From Comamonas odontotermitis (GTDB taxonomy: Bacteria > Pseudomonadota > Gammaproteobacteria > Burkholderiales > Burkholderiaceae_C), in NCBI RefSeq assembly GCF_020080045.1, contig NZ_CP083451.1:3397001-3461000 (forward strand): a DNA stretch of 64,000 nt, read 5' to 3'. Made by a program: the position numbers and the translations under genes. Each line of letters opens with the position of its first letter. Position 1 is the stretch's first letter. Positions 35,771-45,577 of the stretch are shown here, in pieces. The notes below the pieces were generated by a model that was not told where the DNA came from, searched no databases, and saw only the letters and a list, made by a program, of their open reading frames with translations.

Positions 35771-37042
35771 TCAAGCCTTCTTGGCGGCTTCCCGGTAGAC
35801 CAACAGTGGCGGCTTTCCTTCGTTGATGGTTGCCTCCTCAACAACGACCTTGGCGACATTGTCGGTCGTCGGCAGGTCGAACATGGTGGTCATCAGCGAT
35901 TGCTCCAGAATGGAACGCAGGCCACGGGCACCCGTCTTGCGCGCCAGCGCCTTCTTGGCAATGGCGGTCAGGGCGTCGGGACGCACTTCCAGTTCCACCC
36001 CTTCCATGCCCAGGAGCTTGTTGTACTGCTTGACCAAGGCGTTCTTGGGCTGGGTCAGGATCTGCACCAGGGCATCTTCCGACAGCTCGGCGAGTGCCGT
36101 CACCACGGGCAGGCGCCCCACCAACTCGGGAATGATGCCGAACTTGATCAGGTCTTCAGGCTCGATATCTCGGAAAGTTTCCGAGATGGAGCGCTGCTGC
36201 TTGCTCTTGACCGTGGCACTGAAACCGATACCGGATGCTTCGGAGCGGTTCTCGATCACCTTTTCCAGACCTGCGAACGCACCGCCGCAGATGAACAGGA
36301 TGTTGGTGGTGTCCACCTGCAGAAAATCCTGGTTCGGGTGCTTGCGGCCGCCTTGCGGAGGAATCGAAGCCATCGTGCCCTCAATCAGTTTAAGCAGCGC
36401 CTGCTGCACACCCTCGCCAGACACGTCACGGGTGATCGATGGGTTGTCGGCCTTGCGGGTGATCTTGTCGATTTCATCGATATAGACGATGCCACGCTGG
36501 GCACGCTCCACATCGTAGTTGCAGCTTTGCAGCAGCTTCTGAACGATGTTTTCCACGTCCTCGCCCACATAACCGGCTTCGGTCAAGGTGGTGGCATCGG
36601 CCATCACAAACGGCACGTTCAGCTGACGCGCCAGCGTCTGGGCCAGCAAGGTCTTGCCGGAGCCCGTCGGGCCGATCAGGAGGATGTTGCTCTTGGCCAG
36701 CTCCACCTCGTCCTTGCCAGCCTTGTCCTTGTGCAGCAAACGCTTGTAGTGGTTGTATACCGCCACGGCCAAGGTGCGCTTGGCAGGGTCCTGGCCAATC
36801 ACATAGTTGTCCAGATTGGCCTTGATATCGGCTGGCGTTGGCAGGTCATTGCCCTTGAGCTTTTCCCCTTCCTTGCCTTCTGCCGCCACTTCGTCGCGCA
36901 CGATGTCGTTGCACAGGTTGATGCACTCATCGCAAATGAACACGGATGGGCCTGCAATGAGTTTCTTGACCTCATGCTGGCTTTTGCCGCAGAACGAGCA
37001 GTACAGGGTTTTTTCGCTGGATGAGCCTTTTTTCTCGGCCAT
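35771..37042 (-). CDS. clpX: ATP-dependent Clp protease ATPase subunit ClpX
   Basis: 423 residues. N-terminal zinc-binding domain with CSFCGKSQ and [10 protein letters not shown]; Walker A in [18 protein letters not shown]; Walker [11 protein letters not shown]; the ClpP-docking loop IGF is present in SGIGFSATV; sensor region [10 protein letters not shown]. It unfolds tagged proteins and feeds them to ClpP. It lies 109 bp after clpP, with a hairpin between them. Confidence 0.98.
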   Translation of the reverse strand: MAEKKGSSSEKTLYCSFCGKSQHEVKKLIAGPSVFICDECINLCNDIVRDEVAAEGKEGEKLKGNDLPTPADIKANLDNYVIGQDPAKRTLAVAVYNHYKRLLHKDKAGKDEVELAKSNILLIGPTGSGKTLLAQTLARQLNVPFVMADATTLTEAGYVGEDVENIVQKLLQSCNYDVERAQRGIVYIDEIDKITRKADNPSITRDVSGEGVQQALLKLIEGTMASIPPQGGRKHPNQDFLQVDTTNILFICGGAFAGLEKVIENRSEASGIGFSATVKSKQQRSISETFRDIEPEDLIKFGIIPELVGRLPVVTALAELSEDALVQILTQPKNALVKQYNKLLGMEGVELEVRPDALTAIAKKALARKTGARGLRSILEQSLMTTMFDLPTTDNVAKVVVEEATINEGKPPLLVYREAAKKA

Positions 37043-37096
37043 GGGGGCAATGCCTTCAATCGAATCTATATGGAAACAATGATAACCAACTACAAA

Positions 37097-37126
37097 GCGG
37101 CCTCAACCGGGTAGGGTTGAGGCCGC
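37097..37126 (-). terminator. hairpin between clpP and clpX
   Basis: 12-bp stem GCGGCCTCAACC / GGTTGAGGCCGC (37097-37108 and 37115-37126), loop of six. On the minus strand only TTTGTA follows, so it may attenuate rather than stop transcription. Confidence 0.6.
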
Positions 37127-37151
37127 CTTTACCGGTTTGGTTTGATCCTGC

Positions 37152-37760
37152 TTATGGGCGCTTTTCTACCACAGTATCAATCAGACCGTATTCATGCGCC
37201 TCGTTCGCCGTCATGAAGTAGTCGCGCTCGGTGTCGTTCTTGACCTTCTCGTAGCTCTGGCCCGTGCGTTCGGCCAGGATGCGGTTCATCTGTTCCTTGG
37301 TACGGATGATGTCGCGGGCATGGATTTCGATATCCGTTGCCTGGCCGCGCGCGCCGCCCAGCACCTGGTGGATCATGATCTTGGAATTGGGCAGCGAATA
37401 GCGCTTGCCCTTCTCGCCCGCAGCCAGCAGGAACGCACCCATGCTGGCTGCAAAGCCCAGGCACATGGTGGAGACCTGCGGCTTGATGAACTGCATGGTG
37501 TCATAGATGGCCATACCAGCCGTCACGCTGCCGCCTGGCGAGTTGATGTAGAGGGAAATGTCCTTGTCTGGATTTTCGCTCTCCAGAAACAGTAACTGGG
37601 CAACCACCAGGTTGGCCGTCTGGTCGTTCACTTCGCCGACCAGGAAAATCACGCGGTCCTTGAGCAGGCGCGAGTAAATATCAAACGAGCGCTCTCCACG
37701 GCCCGATTGCTCGATCACCATCGGGATCAAACCCAAGTTCTGAATATCTTGTGCGCTCAT
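37152..37760 (-). CDS. clpP: ATP-dependent Clp protease proteolytic subunit ClpP
   Basis: 202-residue serine peptidase that forms the double-ring chamber used by ClpX. The catalytic Ser is in [14 protein letters not shown], His in [15 protein letters not shown], and Asp further on in [15 protein letters not shown]-terminal [20 protein letters not shown] is typical. Between tig and clpX on the same strand. Confidence 0.98.
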   Translation of the reverse strand: MSAQDIQNLGLIPMVIEQSGRGERSFDIYSRLLKDRVIFLVGEVNDQTANLVVAQLLFLESENPDKDISLYINSPGGSVTAGMAIYDTMQFIKPQVSTMCLGFAASMGAFLLAAGEKGKRYSLPNSKIMIHQVLGGARGQATDIEIHARDIIRTKEQMNRILAERTGQSYEKVKNDTERDYFMTANEAHEYGLIDTVVEKRP

Positions 37761-37884
37761 TGCATCTCCATTGAGGATAGGTGGAAGCTAGCTTCGAATT
37801 CTGTGTGAATCGACTAACTGTACCCCAACAAAATGGGGCCTGCGCCCAAAAGCACAAGCCCCTGCGTGGGTTGGCCGTCAAACG

Positions 37885-37909
37885 GGGGGTTGCCGACGCG
37901 GCAATCCCC
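37885..37909 (-). terminator. possible terminator after tig
   Basis: Stem GGGGGTTGCC / GGCAATCCCC with one G-U pair, loop of five, followed on the minus strand by a short GTTTG. Weak as a terminator. Confidence 0.45.
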
Positions 37910-37925
37910 TGTCTGCCACAGCCGA

Positions 37926-39239
37926 TCAGGCCTGCTGGCCCATCAGTTCGTCGAACGACACCGTCTTGTCGGTGACCTTGGCCTTGCCCAGCACGAAATC
38001 CGTCACATTGTTTTCAATCACGACGGCTTCGACTTCGGCCAGACGCTGGCGGTCGCCAAAGTACCAACGCACCACATCTTCAGGCTTTTCGTAGCTCGAA
38101 GCCAGATCGTCCACATGGGCCTTGATCTGCTCGGGCGTTGCTTCCAGCTTGTTGGACTTGACCAGCTCGGCCACCACCAGGCCCAGGCGCACGCGACGCT
38201 CGGCTTGTGGCAGGAACACGTCAGCAGGGATTTCTGCCTTGTCGGCATCCTTGATGCCGCGCTGCTTCAGCTCGGCACGGGCGCCTTCGAGCAGACGACC
38301 GACTTCAGCGTCGATGCTGGCCTTGGGCAGGTCCAGTTCGGCCTTGGACACCAAGGCTTCCATCACGGCTTGCTTGTTGCGCGACTGAACGCGGAACTTC
38401 ACTTCACGCTCCAGGTTCTTCTTGATGTCGGCACGCAGTCCTTCAACGGAGCCGTCGGCAATGCCCAGGGTCTTGGCAAAGGCCTCGGTCACTTCGGGCA
38501 GGTTGGCGGCTTCCACCTTCTTGACGGTCACCAGGAAGTCGGCGGTCTTGCCAGCCACATCCTTACCGTGGTAGTCCTCAGGGAATGCCAGAGGGAAAGT
38601 CTTGGACTCACCCGTCTTCATGCCGCGCACTGCGTCTTCGAATTCCTTGAGCATCTGGCCTTCGCCGATCAGGAACTGGAAGCCTTCGGCCTTGCCGCCG
38701 GCAAAGGGTTCGCCGTCGATCTTGCCTTCGAAGTCCACGGTCACGCGGTCGCCGTCCACAGCGGCTGCATCAGCAGGACGCTGGGCAAACGTGCGGCGCT
38801 GCTTGCGCAGGATGTCGATGGTCTTGTCGATGGCGGCGTCGTCCACATCGGCGGTCAGCTTTTCCACTTCTGCAGTGGCCAGATCGCCGATCTTGACTTC
38901 AGGGAACACTTCGAACACGGCGTCGAATGCCAGTTCACCCTCTGGAGCACCTTCCTTTTCGGTGATCTTGGGCTGGCCTGCCACACGCAGTTCTGCTTCA
39001 TTGGCAGCCTTGGCAAACGCCTCACCCACCTTTTCGTTCAGCACTTCGTACTGGACAGAATAGCCATAGCGCTGTGCCACCACATTCATTGGCACCTTGC
39101 CTGGACGGAAGCCGTCCATCTTCACGGTGCGAGCCAGGCGCTTCAAGCGGCTGTCCACTTCGGTCTGCACCGAAGCCAGGGGCAAGCTCAGCGAGATCTT
39201 GCGCTCGAGCTTCTCAAGGGTTTCAACATTCACTGCCAT
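37926..39239 (-). CDS. tig: trigger factor (ribosome-bound chaperone)
   Basis: 437 residues with three domains: N-terminal ribosome-binding part with the signature region [17 protein letters not shown], a central FKBP-type PPIase domain ([20 protein letters not shown] with [20 protein letters not shown]), and a C-terminal helical chaperone part. The start [19 protein letters not shown] is standard; the open frame to 39320 is leader. It meets nascent chains at the ribosome exit. First gene of the tig-clpP-clpX-lon block. Confidence 0.97.
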   Translation of the reverse strand: MAVNVETLEKLERKISLSLPLASVQTEVDSRLKRLARTVKMDGFRPGKVPMNVVAQRYGYSVQYEVLNEKVGEAFAKAANEAELRVAGQPKITEKEGAPEGELAFDAVFEVFPEVKIGDLATAEVEKLTADVDDAAIDKTIDILRKQRRTFAQRPADAAAVDGDRVTVDFEGKIDGEPFAGGKAEGFQFLIGEGQMLKEFEDAVRGMKTGESKTFPLAFPEDYHGKDVAGKTADFLVTVKKVEAANLPEVTEAFAKTLGIADGSVEGLRADIKKNLEREVKFRVQSRNKQAVMEALVSKAELDLPKASIDAEVGRLLEGARAELKQRGIKDADKAEIPADVFLPQAERRVRLGLVVAELVKSNKLEATPEQIKAHVDDLASSYEKPEDVVRWYFGDRQRLAEVEAVVIENNVTDFVLGKAKVTDKTVSFDELMGQQA

Positions 39240-39442
39240 GGTAATTCCTAGTTGGGCACGAACCCTGCTGGCAACAACACCGATGCAGTGCACCGGCACT
39301 GTCTCGTACCTGGGTTCCATCGAAGCGGCGCCCGAGCGGCAAATTTGCCCATCAACACGCCAAAAATCAATGGCTTATAGCGCATGCATCACAAATACCT
39401 TGGGTATGGCAATGCCTGGCGCAGTAAGCCGAAACCAAGCAT

Positions 39443-39471
39443 TATATATAATTGCCGTCCGGTGGCCGCAA
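39443..39471 (-). promoter_or_regulatory. candidate tig promoter
   Basis: Minus strand TTGCGG (39466-39471), 17 bp, TATATA (39443-39448) in an AT-rich pocket, about 200 bp before tig. Downstream leader 39240-39440 holds no other gene I can support. Confidence 0.5.
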
Positions 39472-39536
39472 TTTAAAGGAATGAGCCAGCCACGCCCAAT
39501 AACACGCCGCCACACCCCTGCCAGCGGGCAGGCATG

Positions 39537-40475
39537 TCAGCGCATGGGGCCGGTCTGCTCCAGCACCAGCCAGGCGGCGCGAATGAACTCGTAATCCGGT
39601 GCACTGGCCTGCAATGCAAGCAGGCGCTCGTAACATTTCTTCCAGGTGGCTTGGCTGATCTGAGAGCCATAGGCCTGGGATTTGAAGTCGGGTGACAGAA
39701 TCCAGGCCACCAGCAGGCGCGGGTCCGTCTGGGGATCCAGCACGATGGACAGCATTGCATCGGCACGCGCCGTACCGTTCTCGGCCTGCATCAGGTTGGC
39801 CATCGCCGACAACCACAATTGCAGGTTGCGCACCACCAGGCTCCCAAGCCCCGGCTGCAAGCGCAGCACGACCCCCTGCCATTTGCCCAGAAAACCGCGA
39901 ACAGCCTGAAGCTCCTCTGCATCCATCTTCTGCAGGGTGGAGGGTTTGCCCCACACTTCCACAAGCTTGATTCGGCTGGGCATCATGTCGCCTTGCAGCA
40001 GCAGCTTCATGATCTCCATCCGCCAGGGCTTGCTGGCACGCGGGTACAGTGCCGCCAGGCTGCGGTAGAACAGGGGTTCGGCCAGTTGCTTTTTGCCCCA
40101 GGCGGCGACCAGGAACGGCACGTTCTCATCAGCAGCTCCCGTGCCCATCAAAACCCGAATGGCATCGGGCTTCAATACGTCCTCTCCGCTTTCGATGGTT
40201 TTCTGCATTTCGGCACGCAAGGCCAGCAGTGTGGCTGTATCGCGCAGCTCGTCTTGCAGGTCCCGCATTTGCTGCAGCAGCATCAGCTTCTCTGTTACGG
40301 TGCGGGCCTGCTGGAAGCGCTCTATGAGTTCACGCATGTTGCGTGCTGCAGCCTCCTGGCTCTCCGCCGTGGAGCTGACCGGCTCAGGTGACAGCAAGGC
40401 ATCCAGCGTTTGCGCATGGATTTGCGGCGCCCCTAGCAGTAACACGCAGAACGCCGCTTGCTGGATTTTTGTCAT
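39537..40475 (-). CDS. exported protein of unknown function
   Basis: 312 residues with a signal peptide (AAFCVLLLGAPQIHA, cleavage near residue 21). The mature protein is helical, with a coiled segment around ELIERFQQARTVTEKLMLL and QQMRDLQDELRDTATLLAL, then a globular part rich in Trp and Leu (ALYPRASKPWRMEIMKLLL; LVAWILSPDFKSQAYGSQI). I do not recognise a family. It lies alone between tRNA-Leu(TAG) and tig on the same strand. A periplasmic location is likely. Confidence 0.7.
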   Translation of the reverse strand: MTKIQQAAFCVLLLGAPQIHAQTLDALLSPEPVSSTAESQEAAARNMRELIERFQQARTVTEKLMLLQQMRDLQDELRDTATLLALRAEMQKTIESGEDVLKPDAIRVLMGTGAADENVPFLVAAWGKKQLAEPLFYRSLAALYPRASKPWRMEIMKLLLQGDMMPSRIKLVEVWGKPSTLQKMDAEELQAVRGFLGKWQGVVLRLQPGLGSLVVRNLQLWLSAMANLMQAENGTARADAMLSIVLDPQTDPRLLVAWILSPDFKSQAYGSQISQATWKKCYERLLALQASAPDYEFIRAAWLVLEQTGPMR

Positions 40476-40600
40476 TACAGATATCTGTGCTGCATGAATG
40501 GCTGAACCAGCGACAAATCATGCCAGCAAGCCGCCGATTGTCAATCCAGAGACAGGCCGAAATCCTCATTTTTTGTTGGCACAAGCCTGCACCTGCAAAT

Positions 40601-40630
40601 AAAAAGCCGGCCCCAGGAGAAGCCGGCTTT
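40601..40630 (-). terminator. terminator after tRNA-Leu(TAG)
   Basis: Minus-strand stem AAAGCCGGC / GCCGGCTTT (40603-40611 and 40622-40630), followed by T5. Confidence 0.8.
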
Positions 40631-40677
40631 CAAACAAGGCATGCACACCTTCTGGTAGAAGGATTGCCATCTAATTG

Positions 40678-40764
40678 TGGTGCGCGGGGGGGGACTCGAA
40701 CCCCCACAGTGTTGCCACCGTCAGGACCTAAACCTGGTGCGTCTACCAATTTCGCCACCCGCGC
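40678..40764 (-). tRNA. tRNA-Leu, anticodon TAG
   Basis: Begins GCGCGGGTGGCGAAATTGG at 40764; anticodon arm CCAGG-TTTAGGT-CCTG (TAG); long variable arm; T-arm GGGTTCGAGTCCC; encoded CCA; 87 nt. Confidence 0.97.
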
Positions 40765-40884
40765 GGTCCGGGTCATGGCAGGCGCCATATCCCGTTCAGG
40801 TCAATCCGCAATTCTACATGCAAGACCTGCGCCTTCTGGTCCGTTCTGCGCAAAAAAGCGCTGCATCTGCCTGCAATCGGCTGC

Positions 40885-43800
40885 TCAGACAGCAGCGGAC
40901 AGCGGGGTGTCGCTGTGCTCCTTCTTCACGCGGAACCAGGCGGCATACATGGCAGGCAGCGCCAGCAAGGTCAGCACCGTGGCCACGATCAACCCGCCCA
41001 TGATGGCTATCGCCATCGGCCCCCAGAAGATGCTGCGCGAGAGCGGAATCATCGCCAGCACTGCGGCAGCTGCCGTCAGCGCAATCGGGCGCAGGCGGTG
41101 CGTGGCCGCTTCGACGATGGCGTCGAAGGTGGACAGCCCCGCAGCATGGTTGGCCTCGATCTGATCGATCAGGATGACGGAGTTGCGCTGGATCATACCC
41201 ATGAGCGCAATCACGCCCAAAAGCGCCACAAAGCCGAACGGCCGGTTCAACAGCAGCAGCGCCGCCGTCACCCCCGAAATTCCCAGGAAACCAGTGAGGT
41301 AGACGAGCACCGAGCGGCTGAAGCTGTGCAACTGCAGCATCAGCAGGGTAAAGACGAGGAACACCATGATTGGCATGCCTGCCATGATCGAGTCCGAGCC
41401 CTTGGCGCTTTCTTCCACGGCGCCGGCGATCTCGATGCGGTATTGGTTCAGTCCCTTGGCTGCCCAGCCCTCTTGCAGCTTCTGCAGATCGGGCCAAAGC
41501 TTTTGCGTGACGGTCGGGCCCTGCAGTCCGGCCACCACATCGCCCTGCACCGTGATGGAGTACTCGCGCCCCTGCCGCCACAGAATGCCCGGCTCCCACA
41601 CGAAGGTGGGTTTGGCGATCTGCGACAGCGGAATCGCCCGCCCGCTGCTGGATGCCACATAGGCATTGCCCACATCGGTGACCGCCTTGCGCTCGTCCAC
41701 GGGCTGGCGCAGCACCATGTCGATCAGCTTGTCGCCTTCGCGGTACTGACCGATGGTGTTGCCCGACAGCTGGGTGCGCGTGGCCTGGGCAATGTCCTGG
41801 TTGCTCACGCCCAGGGCCCGGGCCTTGCTCTGGTCCACCTCCAGGCGCAGCACCTTGATGGCTTCGTTCCAGTTGTCGTTCACGCCGCGCATGTCTGGCG
41901 ATGCTTCCAGCTTCGCGCGCACCTCGTTGGCCAGCTCACGCAGCAGCTTGGGGTCTTGCCCCATGACGCGAAACTGCACCGGATACGGCACCGGTGGCCC
42001 GCTGGGCAACAACTTCACGCGCGCCCGCACCTCAGGAAACTCCTGCGCCAGCATGGTTGGCAGCTGTTGCATCAACCGGTCGCGCTCGGCCAGATTGGTG
42101 GGCAGCAGTATCAGCTGCGATACGTTGGACTGCGGGAAGATCTGGTCGAGCGGCAGATAAAAGCGCGGCACGCCCGAACCGACCCAGGAAGTGACCGATT
42201 CCATGCCCTGCTGCTCCTGCATGCGCTTTTCGATGCGCTGGGTCACCTCTTCATTCGCAGCTACGCTGGCGCCCTCGGGCAGCCACACGTCCAGCAGGAT
42301 TTCAGTGCGGTTTGAGTCGGGGAAGAACTGCTGCTGCACCTTTGTCATGCCGAACAGGCCCAGTGCAAACACCAGCAGGGTGGCGCCAATCGTCAGCCAG
42401 CGGTGTTCCACGCACCAGCCCACGGTGCGGCGAAAGCGGTTGTAGAACGGCGTGTCAAACATTTCGTGGTGACCAGCGCCTTCGCTCTCCGGCGCATGCC
42501 TGGGCTTTTTGAGGAATACGGTTCCCAAATACGGAACAAAGTACACCGATGCCACCCAGCTGATAACCAGCGCAATCACCGTCACCGCAAAGATGGCGAA
42601 GGTGTACTCACCGGTGGTGGATTTGGCAATGCCAATGGGCATGAAGCCCGCTGCCGTAATCAGGGTGCCGGTCAGCATCGGTTTGGCCGTGATGTCGTAG
42701 GCCGCCGTGGCCGCACTTACCTTGTCGTAGCCCTCCTCGAGCTTGCGCACCATCATCTCCACGGCAATGATCGCGTCGTCCACCAGAAGGCCCAGCGCAA
42801 TGATCAGCGACCCCAGCGACACCTTGTGCAAGCCGATTCCCCAATACCACATGGCCAGGAAGGTAGCCGCCAGCACCAGCGGAATGGTGATGCCCACCAC
42901 CAGGCCCGGGCGCGGATCGACGGAGACACGGCGCCACAGCGGCTCCTTGCCCTTGCGGATGTGCAGTCCCAGGCTCAAAAAGCTCACCGCCAGCACGATC
43001 ACCACTGCCTCGATCAAGGTCTGCACAAATTCATTGACCGAGGTTGCCACGGCCTTGGGCTGGTCCTGCACGTTTGCGAGGCCCATGCCAGCGGGCAGGG
43101 TCGGAGCAATTTTGTCCACGGCCGCACGCAGGTTCTTGCCCAGCGCAATCACGTCGCCGCCCTTGCGCATCGAGATGCCCAGCGCCACCGTGGGTCGCCC
43201 CTGGTAGTGCACCTTGGTCTTGGCCGGATCGATGTAGCCACGGTAGATGTCGGCAATATCGCCCAGCTTGAGCTGCACGCCCGCCGGCCCCCGGATGGGC
43301 ATGGCCTTGACATCGTCCAGCCGCGTGAATTCGCCCGTCACCTCGACCTGTACGCGGTCAGCGCTGGCCTGCACCTCGCCACCGCTTTGCACGGCGTTCT
43401 GCTGGCCCAGCTGGCCAATGACCTGGTTCATGTCCAGCCCCAGTTGCGCCAGCTTCGCACGCGAGATTTCGATGAACAGCTTCTCGTCCTGTACCCCAAA
43501 CAGCTCCACCTTGGCTACATCCTTGACGCGCAGCAAGCTCTGGCGCACGCTGTCGGCGTACTCCTTCAACTCGGCGTAGCTGTAGCCATCACCCTGCAGC
43601 GCGTAGATCACGCCGTACACATCGCCAAAGTCGTCATTGAAGAACGGCCCCAGCACGCCTTGCGGCAGGGTGACCCGCATATCGCTCACCTTTTTCCGCA
43701 CGGTCAGCCAAGTTTGCGGCACGTCGCCCGGCTTGGTGTCTTCGCGCAGGTTCAGGATGATGAGCATCTCACCCGGCTTGGAGTAACTCACGATCTTGTC

Positions 43801-44100
43801 GGCGTTGGGAACATCCTGCAGGGTGCGCTCGATCTTGTCGGTCACCTGCTCAGCCACCTGCTGCGCCGTAGCACCCGGCCACGCGGCAGACACCACCATG
43901 GCGCGGAAGGTGAAGGGCGGGTCTTCATCCTGACCCAGCTGGAAGTAGGCCCCCAGGCCCAGCAGCAGCAGCACGATGAGCAGGTAGCGCGTGAGCGGGA
44001 TATGCTGCAGCGCCCAGCGCGACAGGTTGAAGCCTTTGGTGTCCAGGTGCTTTTCCTGGTCGCTCTGCAGCGGCGTGCCTGGTGTTGCGTTGTCTTGCAT
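40885..44100 (-). CDS. RND-family efflux permease
   Basis: Inner-membrane proton-driven pump of 1071 residues, the usual RND length. The N-terminal SRWALQHIPLTRYLLIVLLL is the first membrane helix. Porter domains follow (SAAWPGATAQQVAEQVTDKI). The proton-relay helix carries two acidic residues in IALGLLVDDAIIAVEMMVRK. GVIALMGMIQRNSVILIDQI is the matching helix in the second half. ATG at 44100 has AAGAGG upstream; GTG six bases earlier is less likely. It lies nine bases after the adaptor gene, and no outer-membrane factor gene follows. The closest general likeness is the VexF/MexK-type group; substrates unknown. Confidence 0.93.
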   Translation of the reverse strand: MQDNATPGTPLQSDQEKHLDTKGFNLSRWALQHIPLTRYLLIVLLLLGLGAYFQLGQDEDPPFTFRAMVVSAAWPGATAQQVAEQVTDKIERTLQDVPNADKIVSYSKPGEMLIILNLREDTKPGDVPQTWLTVRKKVSDMRVTLPQGVLGPFFNDDFGDVYGVIYALQGDGYSYAELKEYADSVRQSLLRVKDVAKVELFGVQDEKLFIEISRAKLAQLGLDMNQVIGQLGQQNAVQSGGEVQASADRVQVEVTGEFTRLDDVKAMPIRGPAGVQLKLGDIADIYRGYIDPAKTKVHYQGRPTVALGISMRKGGDVIALGKNLRAAVDKIAPTLPAGMGLANVQDQPKAVATSVNEFVQTLIEAVVIVLAVSFLSLGLHIRKGKEPLWRRVSVDPRPGLVVGITIPLVLAATFLAMWYWGIGLHKVSLGSLIIALGLLVDDAIIAVEMMVRKLEEGYDKVSAATAAYDITAKPMLTGTLITAAGFMPIGIAKSTTGEYTFAIFAVTVIALVISWVASVYFVPYLGTVFLKKPRHAPESEGAGHHEMFDTPFYNRFRRTVGWCVEHRWLTIGATLLVFALGLFGMTKVQQQFFPDSNRTEILLDVWLPEGASVAANEEVTQRIEKRMQEQQGMESVTSWVGSGVPRFYLPLDQIFPQSNVSQLILLPTNLAERDRLMQQLPTMLAQEFPEVRARVKLLPSGPPVPYPVQFRVMGQDPKLLRELANEVRAKLEASPDMRGVNDNWNEAIKVLRLEVDQSKARALGVSNQDIAQATRTQLSGNTIGQYREGDKLIDMVLRQPVDERKAVTDVGNAYVASSSGRAIPLSQIAKPTFVWEPGILWRQGREYSITVQGDVVAGLQGPTVTQKLWPDLQKLQEGWAAKGLNQYRIEIAGAVEESAKGSDSIMAGMPIMVFLVFTLLMLQLHSFSRSVLVYLTGFLGISGVTAALLLLNRPFGFVALLGVIALMGMIQRNSVILIDQIEANHAAGLSTFDAIVEAATHRLRPIALTAAAAVLAMIPLSRSIFWGPMAIAIMGGLIVATVLTLLALPAMYAAWFRVKKEHSDTPLSAAV

Positions 44101-44109
44101 GGCCACCTC

Positions 44110-45309
44110 TTACTTGGTCGCCGCAGGCAGCGTCTCACCAGAGCCACCAGACACTACAGAATTGGTAGCATCTGGCGCCTTGCTGTCTTGCGCAGGAGCG
44201 TATTTTGATTGAAAAACGGTCACCTTCTGCCCGGCATTGAGCACATGCACCCCGGCAATCACCACCTGCTGGCCCGGCTGCAGGCCGCTTTGGATGACGG
44301 CATCGTTGCCGTCCATGCGCGCCACCTTTACCGGCTGCGGCTGCACGGCCGAGGTTGCCGGGTCAAACACCCAGACGTTGCTGACACCCGCCTTGTCCCA
44401 CAGTGCCGCCAACGGCAGCTTGATGACGCCTGCATCCTGCGTTGTATTCGCCTGCACGCTCTGCGGAATGACGGTGACCGTTGCGCCCAGCTTGGGCAGC
44501 ACATCGGTATCGGCCGCATCGAGCGATGCCTTGATCTGGTAGGTACGCGTGGCAGCGTCTGCGCTGGCAGCCACTTCGCGGATGTGTGCGCTGAGCGTCT
44601 GCCCGTCGGGCCACACCAACACCTGCGCCAGCTGCCCGGCCTTGAACTGGGCAATGCGATCCTCGGGCACGGCAAACACGGCGTCGCGTGCGCCGTCCTT
44701 GGCAATGCGCAGCACCGGGCTGCCTGCGGCCACCACCTGACCGGGCTCCACATTGACCGCAGTCACAACGCCCGCCACATCGGCCACCAGGCGCGTATAG
44801 GCGGTCTGGTTGCCCTGGGCAGCGGCATTGGCTTTGGCCTGGTCCAGCTGGGCCTGCGCCGACTTGAGCGACGCCGCATGGCGCTCCATCTCTGCCGCGC
44901 TGATGAAATTCTTGTCGCGCAGTTCTTTGAAACGGTGGTAATTGGCAGCCGCCAGATCGCGCTGCGTCACTGCGGCCTGTACCTGGGCCTGGGCGCCCTG
45001 CGCAGCCAGCGCGTAATCCGCGCCATCGAGTTGCGCCAGCAACTGGCCGGGTTTCACCGCCTGGCCCAGCTCCACATTGCGGCTGAGCACCTTGCCCGCC
45101 ACGCGAAAACCGAGCTGCGCTTCGGTACGCGCGCGAATATCACCGGCAAATTCGGCCTTGGCCACCAAAGGAGCCGCACCCACCGTTTGCAGCTTGACGG
45201 CGCGGATTGGCTCGGGTGGCGGTTCTTTCTTGGAGCAGGCCGCTATCAAAATGACAGCTGCCAGCGCAGCAGCCGTGCGCACAGAACGCTTGAAAAGAAC
45301 TTGAGACAT
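44110..45309 (-). CDS. RND efflux periplasmic adaptor lipoprotein
   Basis: Membrane-fusion protein of 399 residues. A lipoprotein signal reads LAAVILIAACSKKEPPPEP. Then the barrel-sandwich (AKAEFAGDIRARTEAQLGFR and VAGKVLSRNVELGQAVKPGQ), a long coiled hairpin (LAAANYHRFKELRDKNFISA), and beta-barrel parts. It links the pump with an outer-membrane channel. ATG at 45309 was chosen from the signal peptide. The last 30 residues (from about SKYAPAQDSKAP) coincide with a palindromic repeat copy and look like added tail. Confidence 0.92.
   Translation of the reverse strand: MSQVLFKRSVRTAAALAAVILIAACSKKEPPPEPIRAVKLQTVGAAPLVAKAEFAGDIRARTEAQLGFRVAGKVLSRNVELGQAVKPGQLLAQLDGADYALAAQGAQAQVQAAVTQRDLAAANYHRFKELRDKNFISAAEMERHAASLKSAQAQLDQAKANAAAQGNQTAYTRLVADVAGVVTAVNVEPGQVVAAGSPVLRIAKDGARDAVFAVPEDRIAQFKAGQLAQVLVWPDGQTLSAHIREVAASADAATRTYQIKASLDAADTDVLPKLGATVTVIPQSVQANTTQDAGVIKLPLAALWDKAGVSNVWVFDPATSAVQPQPVKVARMDGNDAVIQSGLQPGQQVVIAGVHVLNAGQKVTVFQSKYAPAQDSKAPDATNSVVSGGSGETLPAATK
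44154..44210. repeat. palindromic repeat copy inside the RND adaptor gene
   Basis: ACTACAGAATTGGTAGC, then TGGCGCC, TTGCGC and GGAGCG. It matches the intergenic copy at 31.4 kb (ACTACAAAATTGATAGC, then AGCGCCC and AAGCGC) well in order and spacing. It codes for the C-terminal tail of the adaptor. Confidence 0.6.
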
Positions 45310-45384
45310 GGTAGTGGGCCGGAATAAGGAGAACAGACCGCCACGGCAGCTCCCATCCATTTCATGGGTCCTCCCGGCAGTCAT

Positions 45385-45433
45385 TTAATGACCAATGGGT
45401 CATTAATCTAGGGTTTTCATCCCCAGTTGTCAA
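45385..45433 (-). promoter_or_regulatory. RND operon promoter with perfect palindromic operator
   Basis: On the minus strand, TTGACA (45428-45433), 17 bp, TAGATT (45405-45410). The -10 box abuts an inverted repeat with arms TTAATGACC (45385-45393) and GGTCATTAA (45398-45406) around a 4-bp centre. The size and symmetry fit a TetR/AcrR or MarR dimer. No such regulator gene is adjacent. Confidence 0.8.
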
Positions 45434-45577
45434 TCGGCTCCCATGGCAAAACGCTTGCTGTCCCGGCAAAGCATTGCGGGCGCACCTCGGTGGCCCCTGG
45501 CCATGGACGGCATGGCTGGCCCGTCAGCCCACCCCGGCTCGGGCAACACCGCTCGTGGATCGGCTAGCATCCCGGCT

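Noticed and set aside
45241..45276. ATGACAGCTGCCAGCGCAGC in the adaptor signal peptide resembles the repeat.
   Set aside because: It encodes the ordinary Ala-rich lipoprotein signal and lacks the second arm; composition explains it.
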